Shown here piece after piece: positions 34,681 to 49,102 of a DNA stretch of 64,000 nt (positions within the stretch are counted from its first letter, which is position 1; the number at the start of each line of letters is the position of its first letter). A program made the position numbers and the translations under genes. This DNA is from Cryptomeria japonica (lineage: Eukaryota; Streptophyta; Pinopsida; Cupressales; Cupressaceae): NCBI RefSeq assembly GCF_030272615.1, contig NC_081413.1, positions 333,784,302 through 333,848,301 of the forward strand, in the 5' to 3' direction. The notes under the pieces are model-generated. The model was not told where the DNA came from. It did not search any database and saw only the letters and a list, made by a program, of their open reading frames with translations.

Positions 34681-36547
34681 ACACAGACGGAAATAATGAA
34701 CTTTGGGGAGTAAAATAAAATCGGTCAAGTATCAAAATTTCACAAATGAAGGCTCAAAAGAAACACTCAGATCATAGGAATCGAATGACATAAACCAATC
34801 TTCAAATCATAAGCCATAAGGAAAGAATTTCTCAAAACACACAAGGACAATCAAAACTTCCTAAAACATAAAAAAAGATTCCATTGAAACCAAAGAACTC
34901 AAATCCAACAAAATCACATACAGGAAGGAATCTGCACTCACGACTACATACAGCCAAGACCCAAATATTTTTTTCCCAGCTATAAATTTTAACCTTAGGA
35001 CATAAAGTGTATATAAAATATTTCCATCAAAACTATATAATAAATTTATTTTTCCCAATCTACCCGAAAATAGTCTTTCTAAGCAATCATGGAGAATACA
35101 ATATTTTTCTGAAAATAAAGTACACAGGAAGAAAATTCCTCCAGCCTGGAAAATAGAAGTTATGGCTAAGAATCTAATGAAGAGCAACCAAAAACGATCC
35201 TCAAGCAACCAAAATCCAAAGCCAAGTTGAATATGCAGAAAATTCTTCCCATAAGCCAACCCGGGTGAATGCACAGAAAATCCATTAAATAGAAAATCAA
35301 GCCAAAACCCATATAATATGTTGGCCAATCAAAATAATAGGCGAAATAATATTTCTCACCAACCCATATCAAACTCCAAGGTAAATATGAATAAAATAAT
35401 AGTTAACTTACCCAATAACTCAACCAATCACACAAAAGGGTAGGTAGAATAATATTTAATCAACCCATCTCAAAAACCAAGGTAAAATTAATAAGATATT
35501 ATTTAATTAACTTACCCAATAATTCAGCCAATAGAATGAGTGGGTAGGTAGAATATATTAATTATCCCAAAGTGTAAAAAGAGAAATAATAATAATACTC
35601 ATGGGCACAATTAACTATAAAAGCCCATCAACAAAATAGCCAAGGGTGTACAGACAAATACTCAAATTAATAGATAATATTTATCCAATGATCATAAATC
35701 AATAAATACTTAATCAATAATATAAAATCACCTATTAAATATAAACCCCAATAAATAAATAAACCAAGGCTATAATAAATAAGTATTCTAATTAATAATA
35801 AGCTTTTCTTATTAAATGATAATATTCATTCCAAAGCAACTAATTAAATAATGGATAATAATTATCTAATGATATAAAATCATTTATCCACTATTACTCT
35901 TTCTCAATTATTTATCTTTTATTTACCAACTACAGATATTTAATTTATTATAAACTATATAGATCTATTAATTTAATATAACATTATTAAACTATATAAC
36001 TTCATTAATTAATTAATTAATAATAATAAAATTATCAAACAATAAACTCAATACGCCACACAAGATAACAAAGGGCAACTCAAGAGACTACTGACGCTAA
36101 ACAACAACTCATACTAAGATACCAACTGACAACGGTGACCAACTTAAATCTAGAGTGTGGAATGGGTTTTCATGTCATCTCCGATTAACTTGCCATTGGG
36201 ATAAGACACACTCAAACCTATGAAGCCAGGTGGAGTCGATGTCTGGTACCTGCAAATCCTGTATCCACAAAGCCACGCTACAATATATACAATATATAAT
36301 ACATGCAAGTGATAGAGAATCACAATGGCACATCCCACTCGCAAAGAGTGATGTGACATCATCCCTATCACGCAAACAGTAGTCGACAATCACAAACAAC
36401 CAAGCAATATCATAATTGATCTCACATCATGAATTAAGGTTAGTAACATCATAAAATACCATCAAATCAACATTAAGTAGACTAAGTTATAACAAAGAGA
36501 TCTATTGTTGTACAAAAGAGATAGATAACTTAGGGAGAGGCACTACA

Positions 36548-37067
36548 GATTCAAATAATTGAATATAAATCACATTTTTATGAAATCATAATACTAAATG
36601 AAATTTAATATTTGAGGAGGATATCGGTGATGCATAATTCATAATTTTAGATTTGGGTGTTTGGATTAGTATTTAGACTTAATTTCTTTTTCCCCAACCA
36701 AGACCAATAAGGAAGTGTGTAGGTATTTACTCGAAAGGGAAATTTTGATTATCCTTGTGCATTGAATAGTGGATTATTAATAGATTGATTTTATTATAAC
36801 TATGATACCTTTAGAAAATATAAATCTTATGTCTGTAGATGATGTTTTATTGCTTTCTTCTATACTTATTATGGTTCTCTTGTTTGTAGAAGAGTAAATT
36901 GTAGTTAAGGACTTTCAATGCTAAGGGAAATGTTTATATCTAGTTAATCTCATTAAATAAGTGGATATTAAATTTAGAAAGTGAGCTTGAAGAGTCTTTG
37001 TTGATTTATGGTTCTTTAGCAGTAGGTAAAGTGTGTTTAGTAATTAGGGAAAATCTTTTACTTTGAT
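36548..37067. other. Unassigned AT-rich interval
   Basis: It lies between the minus 5' LTR and the next solo LTR and should be contiguous with 53874 onward before that insertion. No gene is seen. Confidence 0.5.
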
Positions 37068-38899
37068 TGTAATGCCCCGCCAAGAACCCCAAAGGAAAAC
37101 CAACAACTAAGGGGGAAATAATTTATTTTTAAAAGTATAAATCACATTAAGTGCATTAATTACTACATAGCACAAAAAAATAACACAAGCAGAAGACTAA
37201 CACCAAAATTCCTAAAGGGTTACCAACGAAAAAATTAAACTAAAAGTTAAATTCCACAATTATGATTAATCCAATTAACCATCATTACTCATTGAACATA
37301 ATAAACCATAAACAATAACAGATTTCACCATTTAAAGATTGAAAGGATACAATATAATTTCTCTTCAATACAACATTTACACAAATCATAAAGAAAGCTC
37401 ATAAAAACATCAAAAACTTAGGATTACATTGATCTTCCAATACATGGCCCACATTAAACATATAAAGTAACAACTTAACCAAATTACAAGGTTACATAAA
37501 TTCATTGATACAATTGACCACACAAGTCTCCAAAGAACAATAATCTCCAAATTGAGATAGAGCATGAGTCACGAACCACAAGAACACCTATGAAGCCAAT
37601 CCTCACCAGAAAGTACGAACAAGAACATCCGATGGGAAGTGGCACTACTACCCGACCATGTGATCCCAAACTGGAATTACCCCACTGTATTAGGAGATAG
37701 CAGAGGACCCTCAAGCAAGCATAAGCAAGACATGGACGATTGAACAAATGACTCCATGATAGTACAATACGACTCCACAATATTCCAAGTGACTCAACAT
37801 CACAATACCTAAGTGACTCGACATCACAATACACTAGTGACCCTAAAGAGAGAGTGTCATCGCATAGCTTATGATGGTTACCCTAGGTAGGCCTCCATAG
37901 GTCCCAACCCCCATCCTGGGTTATCCTAGTAACCTTTCTTGAACCTCCAGTTCCATCTAAGTCTCATGCGGACCCTACCAACCCTTCATGAAGACAAGGT
38001 GGTTGGTTTGCCATTCTAGGAATTCCCACTACATCTTGAGCCTAAACGAGAGCTCAACCATGCACGGGGTACAATATCTTATATAATGTTATAAACTACC
38101 CACCCTCTCATCAATTATTAGGTTATCCCTTATTATCTGACTATCGAGGGGTTATCCTATTATCCACTTCAAGCATGGCCCCTACTCGAAAGCCACTCTC
38201 TCATAGGACACTAAACAAACATGGTCACTCTACAAGGATCCTATGGCGAGCAGACAACCATAACACCACTATCCAAAAACAAGTGGCCAAAACAAAGACA
38301 CACTAACTCTTGGTTAACCATAAGGAAAAACACTACATGGTTAAGACAATGAGGTCATCATACATCACTTGGTCAAAAGATACCAAATACGCCACAACAA
38401 GACGACTGAATCAAAGATGAGAAATAACCACAAATAATACTCTTTGCAAGGAAAGCTAATATCACTAGGTCCGCACTCAGACAATCTTTGAGAAAATCAA
38501 CATCATAACACTTGCAAATTCATTGATTGGAAATTAAATAAAAACTACCTTCATTCAATGCATTATTCAAAACGTCATTCAATTCTATATAATTTCCAAT
38601 TCAAAATCCCAACAAAGTAATAAAATCCATATTAACTATTTAACCAAATAAAAATATGAATAAAATTAAAACATATTACATATTTCCACATTAAATCTAA
38701 ATTTATCAATTTGATTATACAACCCAACCCTTGATTTACAAGCAAAATTAAATTAAATCCATATATATATATTAACAATTAACTTTAATAAATTACAATT
38801 TTAATCTAACATATAAAAATTTACCTTAAAAACCAACATATAAATTTATTCCTATTCCATGAAATAGCGGTCACATTTAAACATGCATTGCGAAGGAAA

Positions 38900-39125
38900 A
38901 AGAACGTGCGGTGGGTCAGGCCCTACCCGCAGGTAGTGTTGTTGCTGGTAGGCCGCAGTTGCTACCTGTCGGTAGTGCTGCTACAGATCGGTAGCAAGAA
39001 CTACCGCCGGTAGTGCTGCTACCACCGGTAGCAAGCACTACCGACCGTTATTGCTACTACTTGTGTAGCACTCACTACCGACTAGTAGTGCTGCTACCCA
39101 TGGTAGCAAGCCACTACCGTCTCAC
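38900..39125. repeat. GGTAG/CTACC island in the minus solo LTR
   Basis: About twenty GGTAG and CTACC half-sites, many as GGTAGTGCTGCTACC-like inverted pairs, lie in a GC-rich block at the same relative place as the 30735-30950 island. The two arrays share the core but not the order of units. Confidence 0.85.
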
Positions 39126-42029
39126 GTGGTGGGATTAGCCTGCCACGTGGGCTAGGTTTAAATTATTTAATAAAAAAAAAATTGAATTAAATTTAAAAAC
39201 AAACCAACATTCCTTGCTCTCATTCACTAGTAAAAAACCCAGTACCCAGAAATTCAATTTTGCAATGATAATTCTTTTATAAGGGAATTTTGCAAATTAG
39301 TAAAACACAAAGGCCTAAATATATGAAAATCTTGGGGAAAATCAAATGAATTTAAGAGAGACAAGAAGGATTTGATAAATTTCTTCACTTCTTCTCACAC
39401 AATAAGAATCCTTGCATCATGCAAGAGGCAATTTTGCCAACATAAACCCCAAATCTTGGGTAAATAGAAACTACTAAACACACAGAAAACTAAATCTATT
39501 TCTTTCAATACCAAATAGAGGAAATAAACCAAGAACTAGATTTTGCAAGAACAAATAACAAACAACAAATAGAAAATTGAGCCATTCCCTTCCAATATGC
39601 ACACATTTGATTTGAATTCAACAAAATACTCAATAACAGCTACTCTTTCTTTCAATCCAACATTCAACAAGAATCTTCAAAGAGATTTTCCAATTTTTCA
39701 AACACACAGGAAGAAAACTCAAACATTCAAAATTTAATTGCAAAAACATGAAGAAGACTATCCAACCTTCAAAGCAATCGAGGAAGCAACTTGTGGAAGA
39801 GTTCCAATCTTGCTAGCCAAATCCAAATCCAAGTTCCTCCTCCCAAATGAGTTTTCCAAATTTTGCATTCAAAAATTTGCCTCTCTTCTTCCCATGAACT
39901 TTCAGGAATAAATTGGAAAAATATAATTTCAACCTAAACTTTTAGGTTGAAAAGTTTTCTCCACCAATCAGAATAAATTATTTAAAAAGTAAAGGAAATC
40001 AGATTTTACCTTTTTCCATAAACAATTCTTTTTCAACATTCCAAAATACAAAAGCTAATAAAAAAGGTAGAAAGGGAAATGCCTTTATTTATTTCATTTC
40101 ATTTTCTATTTTTCATGATACTTTATTTCAACACAAGTATTTAAAATTTAAATGGCAAGGCATTTACTCATTTCTTTCCTAATATAATAATACAACTTTA
40201 ACACAATAAAATAAGCCAATTTAACCATTTAATTCTGGCAACTCATTTATTTAATTATATCAATAAACTCAAGAGAATTATAATTAACTAATTACACCAA
40301 CACAAAAATAGCATCATTCACTCAATTAAATAACTATTCAAATAATCGGAAGCACACAAAACAAGGAATGATCAAACGACGACTCACAAACAACCAAGAC
40401 CACAACACTACAACTCGCATACCGGTCAAATGGAAAAGACGACCGACTGATAACACTCACATGAGTGTGATTGCAAGTGTAGTACCCCTGCCCTAATCGG
40501 ATTCTAATTTTGGTTTGACCTTGGTTAGTTTATCATGTTATAATGTTATAGTCAGATGTTTTGATTATTGTGCGTACCGATTAATGTGGTTTTTGCATCA
40601 ATTTGTATGTAAGCTTATTAGTTCTCCTGATTCATGTTAGTAATCTTGGGCTAACACTTTTATTAAATATATATATGTATGCATGTGTGATTCATGGTTG
40701 CGGGAGATTGCAGGTACAGTACCGCATTGGGTGCGAGGTTCGTCTCCACCTGGATTCTCAAGTTTGAGTGTTCCTCATTGGCCCTTAGAAATTGGATTAG
40801 GTGGTCATGAGACCCTTGTGTGACCCTAGTCGTGCTCAAGTGAGCGTCGTCAACCATCCGTTAATATCGCCTTTGGTGGGGTATGTAGGTCGGCTGTCTA
40901 TTTGGTTGTCTTGGGTTGCATGTTTTGTGTGTGGTTAAATTGAGTAATTAATCCTTAATGTTTAATTTGATTTAATGTGTGTTTATGCATTAGTAATTAA
41001 GGGACTAAAATAAATAGGTTCCCTTTATGCAATTAATCGTTAATTAGGATTGCTCAATTCGAGTTGGTAGCAAGTTCGATTGAATGGTTAATTTTAAATT
41101 GATTAATTTATTTTGTGTATGCTTTTGGAAGGGAAAGATTTAAATTTATTTGAAATAGAATTAATTTAATCTCTTTTCCCTTTTAAAAATAGAAAGGTAA
41201 TTTCAAGTATTTAAGAAAATCATTTTTAATTAGAAAAGCAAGTTTAATATATATTTGATAAAGTGGGAAAGATTAATTTGGGGATTTTATTTTAATTAAA
41301 AATATTCTACCCTCATTAATATTCTGGAATATAAAGGTTAATTTTGTTGAAATTGAGAAAATTAGAAATTAAATGAGGAAGAGGCATTTTGATTTTTCTA
41401 AATTAGAAATAAATTGTGTAAAAGTATTTTTATTTTAAAAATGAGATTTTTGGTCAAAAACTTGGCCATTTAAGCTAGGGTTGGAGAAATATTCTGTGAG
41501 AAATGATTTTTGGAAAATATGGCCGAGAGACATTTTGGAATGTTTCTGGAGAAATTTTTGGGGAAAATATTTTGGAGAATGATTTCTTGAGCTACAGGTT
41601 GGGCTCTCCTTCAAATCTCTTCTAGGATTGCGTATGGAGGTAGGATTTCTTTTATTTGTCTTCTTGTTGCCAAAGAAATTTACTGTTTGGTTTGAAAGAA
41701 ATGTGCTTGTTGTTAAAAAAAATCTTCCAGATTGATTTCTAGGTCGTATTTGGGTTTGGGATTTTAAAACTATGCATATTAGCTTGTGCTTTTGCAAAAT
41801 TGGTTGAATCATTTGTGAGAAATGATTCATTTTGCCCAAATATGATATTTTGTTGAAGAAATTTGCTTATGGGTCTGGTTATTCATTAAATTTTTGAATA
41901 TTATGTAACCTGTGACTTTTGGGAAAAATTATTTTAGTCTCTGTGTGAGACTGTAAATTAAATCCAAAGGGGGTTTTATTTTTTTGTTTATATTAAACAT
42001 TAAATATAAAATCAAAATTTTATTTCTTG

Positions 42030-42310
42030 GGCGGATTGGGTTTTGGAGGGCGGGGAGCCGAGGCTCAACCCACGCCCCCTATCCATCACGAGCTCGTAGC
42101 CTATGGGGTCTGCGACCACACTAGTGGCCGCAGAGCTCCACGACCATAGTTTGGCCGCAGAGGCCTGCGACCCCACTATGGTTGTGGGGACCTACGACCC
42201 CATGGTGGCCGCAGAGTCTCGCGTCCACAGTGTGGTGGCCGCAAGTCTGCGTCCACCATGGTGGCCGCAGCCTCCACGGCTAGGGCACGACCTCTCCCAC
42301 TCCTGTGGAT
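42030..42310. repeat. TGGCCGCAG/GCGACC-type island
   Basis: Units of about 20-30 bp built from GTGGCCGCAGAG, TGCGACCxCACTATGG and CTACGACCCCATGG repeat about ten times in a strongly GC-rich block. The block occupies the place where related LTRs carry GGTAGC or AGCGCAT arrays. The frame 42103-42420 across it is a by-product of the repeat. Confidence 0.82.
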
Positions 42311-42615
42311 GGGAGGTGGGCCCACATGCCCTTGGTTGTTTATTGTTTTTTTTAATTTATTTAAAATATATATATATATATATATATATGCTTACCAATT
42401 TAAATTTTGGTTTAAGTTAAAAAGTTTTCATATTATTTTGTTAAAAGGTTTTTAAATAGTTTTTTTTATTATTAATTATTATTTGGTATATATTTTATTA
42501 ATTTTGAATTAATATATATATATATTTATTAATATTTAATTTTAAATGTTATTGATTATTAATTAGTATATATTGTATTAACGGTGGATTAATATGTGTA
42601 TATTTTTTTTTTTTT

Positions 42616-44846
42616 GATAAAAGTGGAGAGTCCACTGAACTTATATTAATTGAAAGCAAATTTTACATCGGGTTCAGACATGGCATACCGGCAGGAAAGA
42701 ACCTGCAAGAAAACCTCTAGTTGTAGCCATTTTTTAAATTTACAACAGAGATATATATAGCCCTTACAACCAGTATGTTTCGACTAAAAAACCCCACCCT
42801 CCTATCACAACCTCTCTTTTTTTTTCATTTTTACAAATAGATCAAACTGACAATTTTAAAACCGAAGAAGAGATGGGTGTGAAGAGACAGCTGCATGAGA
42901 GAGAATTCACTTTCAGGACCAATGCAAACCATTTCGAATAGAATAAAACCAAGCTGCCTGCAACCCTGCAAAAAACCAAAAAACCACCAGCTACAACACA
43001 GACAATATGTTAGATATCCAAGAACCAGGAACTAGTGCTCTCTTCCGGTGGCAGCTGAGAAGAGAACGGAGGTGAAACCACTCTTAAAGGGAAGGACACC
43101 CAAGCTGGAGTAGAACACAAAAAACCCAAAGATATCAGTGAATGCAGAGCCTGAAAAACAACCCATGCTTTATCAACAAAATGGTTAGGAGCCAAATATA
43201 ACAAAAAATCCATAGAGGTTCTAGTAGTTTCCAAGGAGTCACATATCAATCCCATTCATAACTGATGAAGCAAATGACTAGACCAACCATTAGCCAAAAG
43301 GTCATGGCGAGGATGAAAACCCCCATAAGGAAAAGAGCCCATATCAAACTGATAACTATCCATTGCAGCAGAGACCAACTCCCAATTACACACTGTCAGA
43401 AAGACAAACAAGGATACCAAAAGGTGAACCAAATCCAAGTCAAGCAGAACATCATAGCAAACAGTAATAAAATGAGAGAGAAGCTCATCATAATAAATTT
43501 GGCGAGCAACCTGTAACCACCTACATCCCAAAAGTCTGCGAAGCTCAAAATCCACTACGGGAATAAATAAATTGAAAACCTTACCAAGTTTAACAAAATT
43601 ATCCTCACTTGCATCATCATCCCCTAGTGAATGAGCTTCTAAAACCACTCTATATACTTCACATGGAAAAGAGGATGACATTTGCAGAAAGAAGGGCACC
43701 GATAACCAAACAGAAAAAACACACAAAATTGCTTTTGACATTGACAAAAGAGAAGTGTATTTGAAGGAGAAGAAATGGCCTGAATTTCCCACAAAGGTGT
43801 GAAAACAACCACTACAATCACACATGTATCAATTTGCACATATTTAAAATCCTTCCATTAAAACTCATAAGTGACTCTCCCACAAGTAGGATACTAACAT
43901 GCAAAAAAATAAACTAACCGTACTCCAAACTTACAGACCCAGACAAGCACAAGCGGCCAACAAGTAGATATTAATCATCGGATAATAAAACCTTACAAAC
44001 GTATCGACAGCTGGAGGAGATGAAGCATGCAGAAAAGAATGTAGGTGTAAAGGATAATGATTACATAAATCACACATGCCACAGCCAAAACCCGATATAA
44101 ATGAGGATAATATTGACAAGACATAAAAACACATTAAAAAATCGAAAAGCAAATCCAAAGGAAAACTGTCTCCAAACTGCGATAGAAAAGCTTATGAAAC
44201 TTTAGAAAAAATTCCCATACATTACCAAAAAAAACCATTTAACTCGACGTGGCCAAGATAAAGATCCCAAACTGTAGCTTTAACACAATGTGCACCAAAT
44301 GTAAACAAATGACAATATTCATATGTGAGAAAGAAAAACAACTTAAGCCTTATAAAGAAAATAAATTTCTTGCCCCCATATGTATGCCGAATGGAAAAAG
44401 AGTACACCATATTAAAGAACAAGCTGATAAAATATAATGTCATCCAAGCCTAAATCTCCAATTCTTAAGTAATACACACATTACCATCTAACTCAAATAC
44501 AGAGATGTATAACTACTCCAAATGTAGATAGATATAAGGCCTTCTATCAACACTTGAAGCAATGATACAAATTGTATTGAGAAGAAGAAAATATGAATCC
44601 TTCAGTAAGAAATGGAGAAAATCCAAAAAATTTAACATGTAATGCCACTAGAAAAATAATCTCTCCAACCTTCTAGAAATACATGCATTAACATCTAACC
44701 CAATTACAGAAGTGTAAGGAACTCCATATGTAGATAGCAATAAAAAATCCTCCTATTGCCACATGATGACCAGATACATACTGAACTAAGAAGAGGAAAA
44801 TACATATATTTCAACAAGAATGGAGGAATAACTCAAAATAGATAAC
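42616..44846 (-). other. LINE 3' untranslated region
   Basis: No conserved coding is visible between the RNase H stop and the poly-A tail. A diverged tandem duplication of about 200 bp (44455-44640 and 44665-44840; shared TACxCATTACCATCTAACxCAATACAG-like and TGTAGATAG blocks) lies next to ORF2. A 189-codon open frame at 43256-43825 has no recognisable domain. Confidence 0.6.
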
Positions 44847-47800
44847 TTAATTTGAGGGATGAGGCATATACCCAAGGAGGAGTTCTTGAGGAATGTCGCC
44901 TACTACTATATTATTATGAATAGCAGTAGAGTCAATAGCCAAATTAGCCAAGAAATCTGCCACTTTGTTTAACTCATGAAAGCAATGAGATAATACAGAA
45001 GTATCAAAAAAGGATAACTTCTCCAAAATGTGATCAATTAAATACTTCAAATGCCAACAATTACTTCTACAGTTCAACACGCTTTGGATAACTACCATTG
45101 AATCCCCCTGAATGGAAAGGTGTTTGATCCCAAGAGAGATAGCCAAGTCAACCCCAAGTGACAAAGCTTGACATTCAATGAAATTGTTTGATTGAGACCC
45201 AAGGGCATGACATTGAGCAGCAATTAGGACAGCATTATGGTAAAAAATGGCCATACCAGCCCCAGCCAGACTTGGATTCCCCCTAGAAGCGCCATCAAAA
45301 TGAAGTTTGAAATGACCTGGAGGAGGAGGATCCCATTTTGCCATGATTCTCTTTGATTTAAAAACCAAACTCTTTGCAACAGACCCATGAGAAGGGATAC
45401 AAGCCAAGAATTTCCAAGTCCTAGTGATCATGCCATCCCAATGGGAAAAAGATGTCAGATTATCTAAATTTTTATGAATGTAAGACAAGGCCACCTCTGA
45501 GATAGAGGCCTCTATCTTGAATAAGATATCAGAGAGTGAAGAGGATGTCTTTTTAAAGATCCTATTATTTCTGTCTAGCCAAATGTTCCAAATAATAATC
45601 GATGGGGCTATGATCCAAAGATAGACATAAAAGGAAGAGGGAAAAAAAAATGCCAAGCTCTAAAGTGAGAGAGAAGATCCCCACTAGTGGCAAAAGACAA
45701 GCCTAGCTTCTCAAAAAACCAATTCCAACATCCTAAAGCAAAATCACAATGGAGGAAAAGATGAGAAGATGATTCCAATTTCTATTTACATAAAACACAA
45801 GGGAAAACAACCGATAAGCCCATTCTATCCAGTCTCATGCCGGTGAGAACCCTATCTTGAACCACAAGCCAAGCAAAAGCTCCAGCCTTCGGTAGACATG
45901 CAGGATGCCAGAATAATTTGTAAGGCTAAGAGGGGAGAACCATAGCCGACATAAGAGAATTGTAACCATCTTTCACTGAGTATTTTCCAAAAGAATTCTT
46001 AGTCCAAATGAGCTCATCATCCCTTTTAGACAAGATGATGATTCTATCTTTGAGGATCGAAGAAAATTCTACCTTCAAGCAAGGGCTAACAGGAAGGAAC
46101 TCAATCGATTTCCATTTAGCCAACACCAAATTTTCATATTGAACTACATTAAAATAGTCTGATAGAAAAACCCCCCATTTATCAAGAAGTATTGATTTCA
46201 AGGGAGACCAATCCCTAATAGAATCCATAGGACAATAACCATTCCAAGCATCATCCCAAAATCTAACTTGGTGCACGACCCAAGAAAGATACGGTAGCAG
46301 GACATTTCTACATTTACCCATGAAGTTCCAAATAGCCGACCCCTTAGGCAAAGTTATGGCCCTGAAAATAGACTCCCTAGATCCATTAGACAGATACTTA
46401 GCAAACATGATCCTAGCCCAAAGGGAAAATGGATTTTCATACATTTTCCATACTAATTTGGCCCCAAGAGCCAAATTTTGACTCCCCAAACTACGAATGC
46501 CATCCCCTCCTAGTTCTTTAAGAAGACAAACCTTGCCCCAAGCTAACAAGGGGATCCTAGACTTCCCATGCTTATTATTATTCCAAAGAAAAGACCTCAG
46601 AGTATCCTTTAAACTAACAATAACAGCCTTAGGAGCTTTTAGAATTGACATTAAGTAAATTGGCACCGCATTCAAAACAGACTTAATCAGCACAATTTTC
46701 CCAGCCATGGTGAGCCATTTATGGTTCCATGCCAAAATTTTGTTCGACACCCCTGAGACAAATTTATCCCAAAAACTAAACTTAACCTTATTAGCGAAGA
46801 AGGGAACTCCTAAATAGGTATAAGGTAGAACCCCCTGTTGGAAACCCCAAAACCTTTGAAGCTTATCCTAAAGCAAGGAGTGAGTATTTAAGAAAAAGAT
46901 CTTAGATTTCTCCTTATTAACCATCTAGCTTGAGAAACCTACATAATTCCTAATCACTTTATCTATAACTCAAGCCTCCTTCAAGGATGCACAACCAAAT
47001 AAGAGGGTGTCATCAGCAAAAAGACAATGGGAAATCCTCTGATCAAAATTTTGAATTTTGATACCCTTCCATAAACCATTCTCTCGGGCTGAGCCAATTT
47101 CCCGACTTAGAGCTTTAGCTAATAAGATAAATAAAAAAGGTGAGAGCGGTTCCCCTTGCCTTAAACCCCTAGAAGAGTGGAAGAAACCACAAGGTGACCC
47201 ATTAATGAGAACCGAGAACCTTTCCGAAGAGATACAAGCCATAATCCATTTTATCCAAGCCAAGGAAAAACCCAACCTAACCAGAACTATTCTTAATGCC
47301 TTCCATTCTACCCTATCGTAGGCTTTCATCATATCTAACTTAAGGATCATGGCAAGAAATTTCTGAGCAAAAATTGAATGTAAGACCTCATGAGCAACAA
47401 TATCCCCTTCAGGAGTTTCCCTATGCGGAACAATTCCTCCTTGTTCCAGGGAGATAATTTTTGGTAAAAGAATAGCCAGCCTCATAGCAATCACCTTGTA
47501 AAATATCTTATAAATAGTGTTGCATAAAGCTATAGGATGATAATCTGCAAAGGTTTTAGTGTCCTCCTTCTTAGGTAAAATGAGTATTAGGGTAGTGTTT
47601 AATTCTTTAAGGATAGACCTATTTCTCCTAGCTTCCTCTAAGGCCAAAAGAACATCCTGGCCCACAAAATCCCAGCATTTCTGGAAAAACAAAGGAGTAA
47701 AACCATCAAGCCTGGGGGCCTTATCTGGATTCATAGCAAAAACTACCCTCTTAACCTCATCTAATGAAAAAGGAGACATTAACATTTTATTATCCTCAGA

Positions 47801-49097
47801 AGATACAAGAGAGGGAATGAAGGATGGAATATTGTTAGAAACATCAATATTTTCAGATGAAAGAAGATTCTTAAAAACCTTAACTGCTTCCCTAGAAATA
47901 TCCTCATCATCTGAGAGATTATTCCCCTGACTATCCTAGATGCAAGAAATCCTACTCCTAACTCTTTTCATTTTAGTGCTTGCATGAAAAAAATTTGTAT
48001 TCTTATCCCCATCAGCTAGCCATAACTCCCTATATTTTTGTCTCCAATAGACCTCCTCTCTAACCAAAATTTCATCGAGTTCACTCCTAAGGGACCTGAT
48101 TTCATCTAAAACCTTACCACCCAACCCATTGTGCAAAACGTTCCTATTCAGGACTTCTAACATATCTAAAATCCTTTGTTTTTCTTCAAAAATATTCTTG
48201 AAGTGAAGAGAGTTCCAATTCCTAATATTTTTTTTAAGAAACCTGATCTTCTTGACCAACTAAAACATTCTAGACCCTCTTAAAAATGGAGCCTCTTCCC
48301 ACCAATGATGTAGGAGGAGAAGAAAAGAGGTATCCCTGAACCACATTGGCTCAAACTTAAATGGAATTTTGAAGGAAGATCTATCCCTGACGACACTCAG
48401 CGAAACCAAGAAATGATTTGACCCAGACAGGGGAAGGATGGAAGAAAAAAACTCAATGTTAGAATCAAACCCATTAGAAGAGAGTAAAAATCTGTCCAAA
48501 CGTTCCACAATCTAAGAGAAATTTTTCCTCATATTAGTCCATGTAAAAAGACCATTATTAGGTTTGCAATCAAAAAGAGACAGAAATGAATGCATTAAAA
48601 TCCTCCATTGACTTCTTGTTTGGAATAATCCCCCCCCCCCCCCCCGATTTTTCAGAAACATCCAAGATAGCATTAAAATCTCCCCCTAAAATGACAAAAG
48701 AATGATCCCTAAGGGGGGCTGACACCCTAATGAGTACTTGCCAAAGATCATATTTGGCCAAGATATCTAGGGGGGCATAAATGTTAAACACCCATACTTT
48801 AAAGCTAGAAGCTCTGTGGGAAACTAAAGACAACATCCAATTTGGCTCAAATGTTAACATCTTTACATCAACTACAAAATCATTCCATAACAAAGCAAGG
48901 CCTCCCAATGCCCCAGCAGCCGGACATGAGAAAAACTTCCACTTTTTCCAAGATGAAAAAACTAAGTCCGAATTTTGTAATGAGAGTTTGGTCTCCTAGA
49001 ACAAGCCTATATCCCACTTAACCAAGTCTAACTGAGACTTGATCAAGCATCTCTTGTTAGGGGCATTTAAGCCCCTAACATTCCATGAAATAAACTT
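44847..49097 (-). pseudogene. LINE ORF2: endonuclease-RT-RNase H, broken
   Basis: From the 5' end on the minus strand come an apurinic-type endonuclease (ISWNVRGLN, ETKL, GGLALLWND, ILGGDFNAI), then a linker with LADGDKNTNFFHA. Reverse transcriptase follows (NPDKAPRLDGFTPLFFQKCW, LILPKKED, KLDMMKAYDRVEW, RGLRQGEPLSPFLF, catalytic LFADDTLLF). The zf-RVT region has FWHPACLPKAGAFAW and SSSHLFLHC. The C-terminal RNase H has LHFDGASRGNPSLAGAG, NNFIECQALSLG, IQGDSMVV and ELNKVADFLAN. It would nick target DNA and reverse-transcribe the element RNA. Frameshifts near 48570 and in the A9 run near 45645, plus about eight stops (such as TAG for CAG in F*ETKL), inactivate it. No clear ATG marks the start. 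Confidence 0.93.
48630..48645. repeat. C16 homopolymer in ORF2
   Basis: Sixteen consecutive C residues (G on the coding strand) encode the glycine run after VSEKS in the endonuclease. Such a tract is prone to slippage and sequencing error, so the true length is uncertain. Confidence 0.95.
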
Positions 49098-49102
49098 TAT
49101 TG

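Larger units (their letters stand above)
28844..36547 (-). repeat. Long 5' LTR, minus, split by a solo LTR
   Basis: The LTR runs on the minus strand from TGTAGTGCC (right edge, 36547) to GGGCATTACA (left edge, 28844). Without the nested 28962-32849 copy and its duplicated target it is about 3.8 kb. It contains the family landmarks in reverse: the GGAACCACCCCCCATGCTAGGAG block at 33614, a variable short-repeat island at 34440-34680, CCTACCC/AATATT blocks at 35350-35550, and the CCAGGTGGAGTCGATG block near 36228. Open frames inside it (for example 34861-35328) have no recognisable domain. Confidence 0.82.

Noticed and set aside
34861..35328. 155-codon open frame rich in aromatic and leucine residues
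   Set aside because: It sits inside a non-coding LTR with biased composition and no domain match.
42103..42420. 105-codon open frame rich in Ala, His and Pro
   Set aside because: It is produced by the GC-rich short-repeat island and varies with the repeat, not a gene.
43256..43825. 189-codon open frame on the minus strand
   Set aside because: It lies in the LINE 3' region, has no recognisable domain, and composition alone can explain it.
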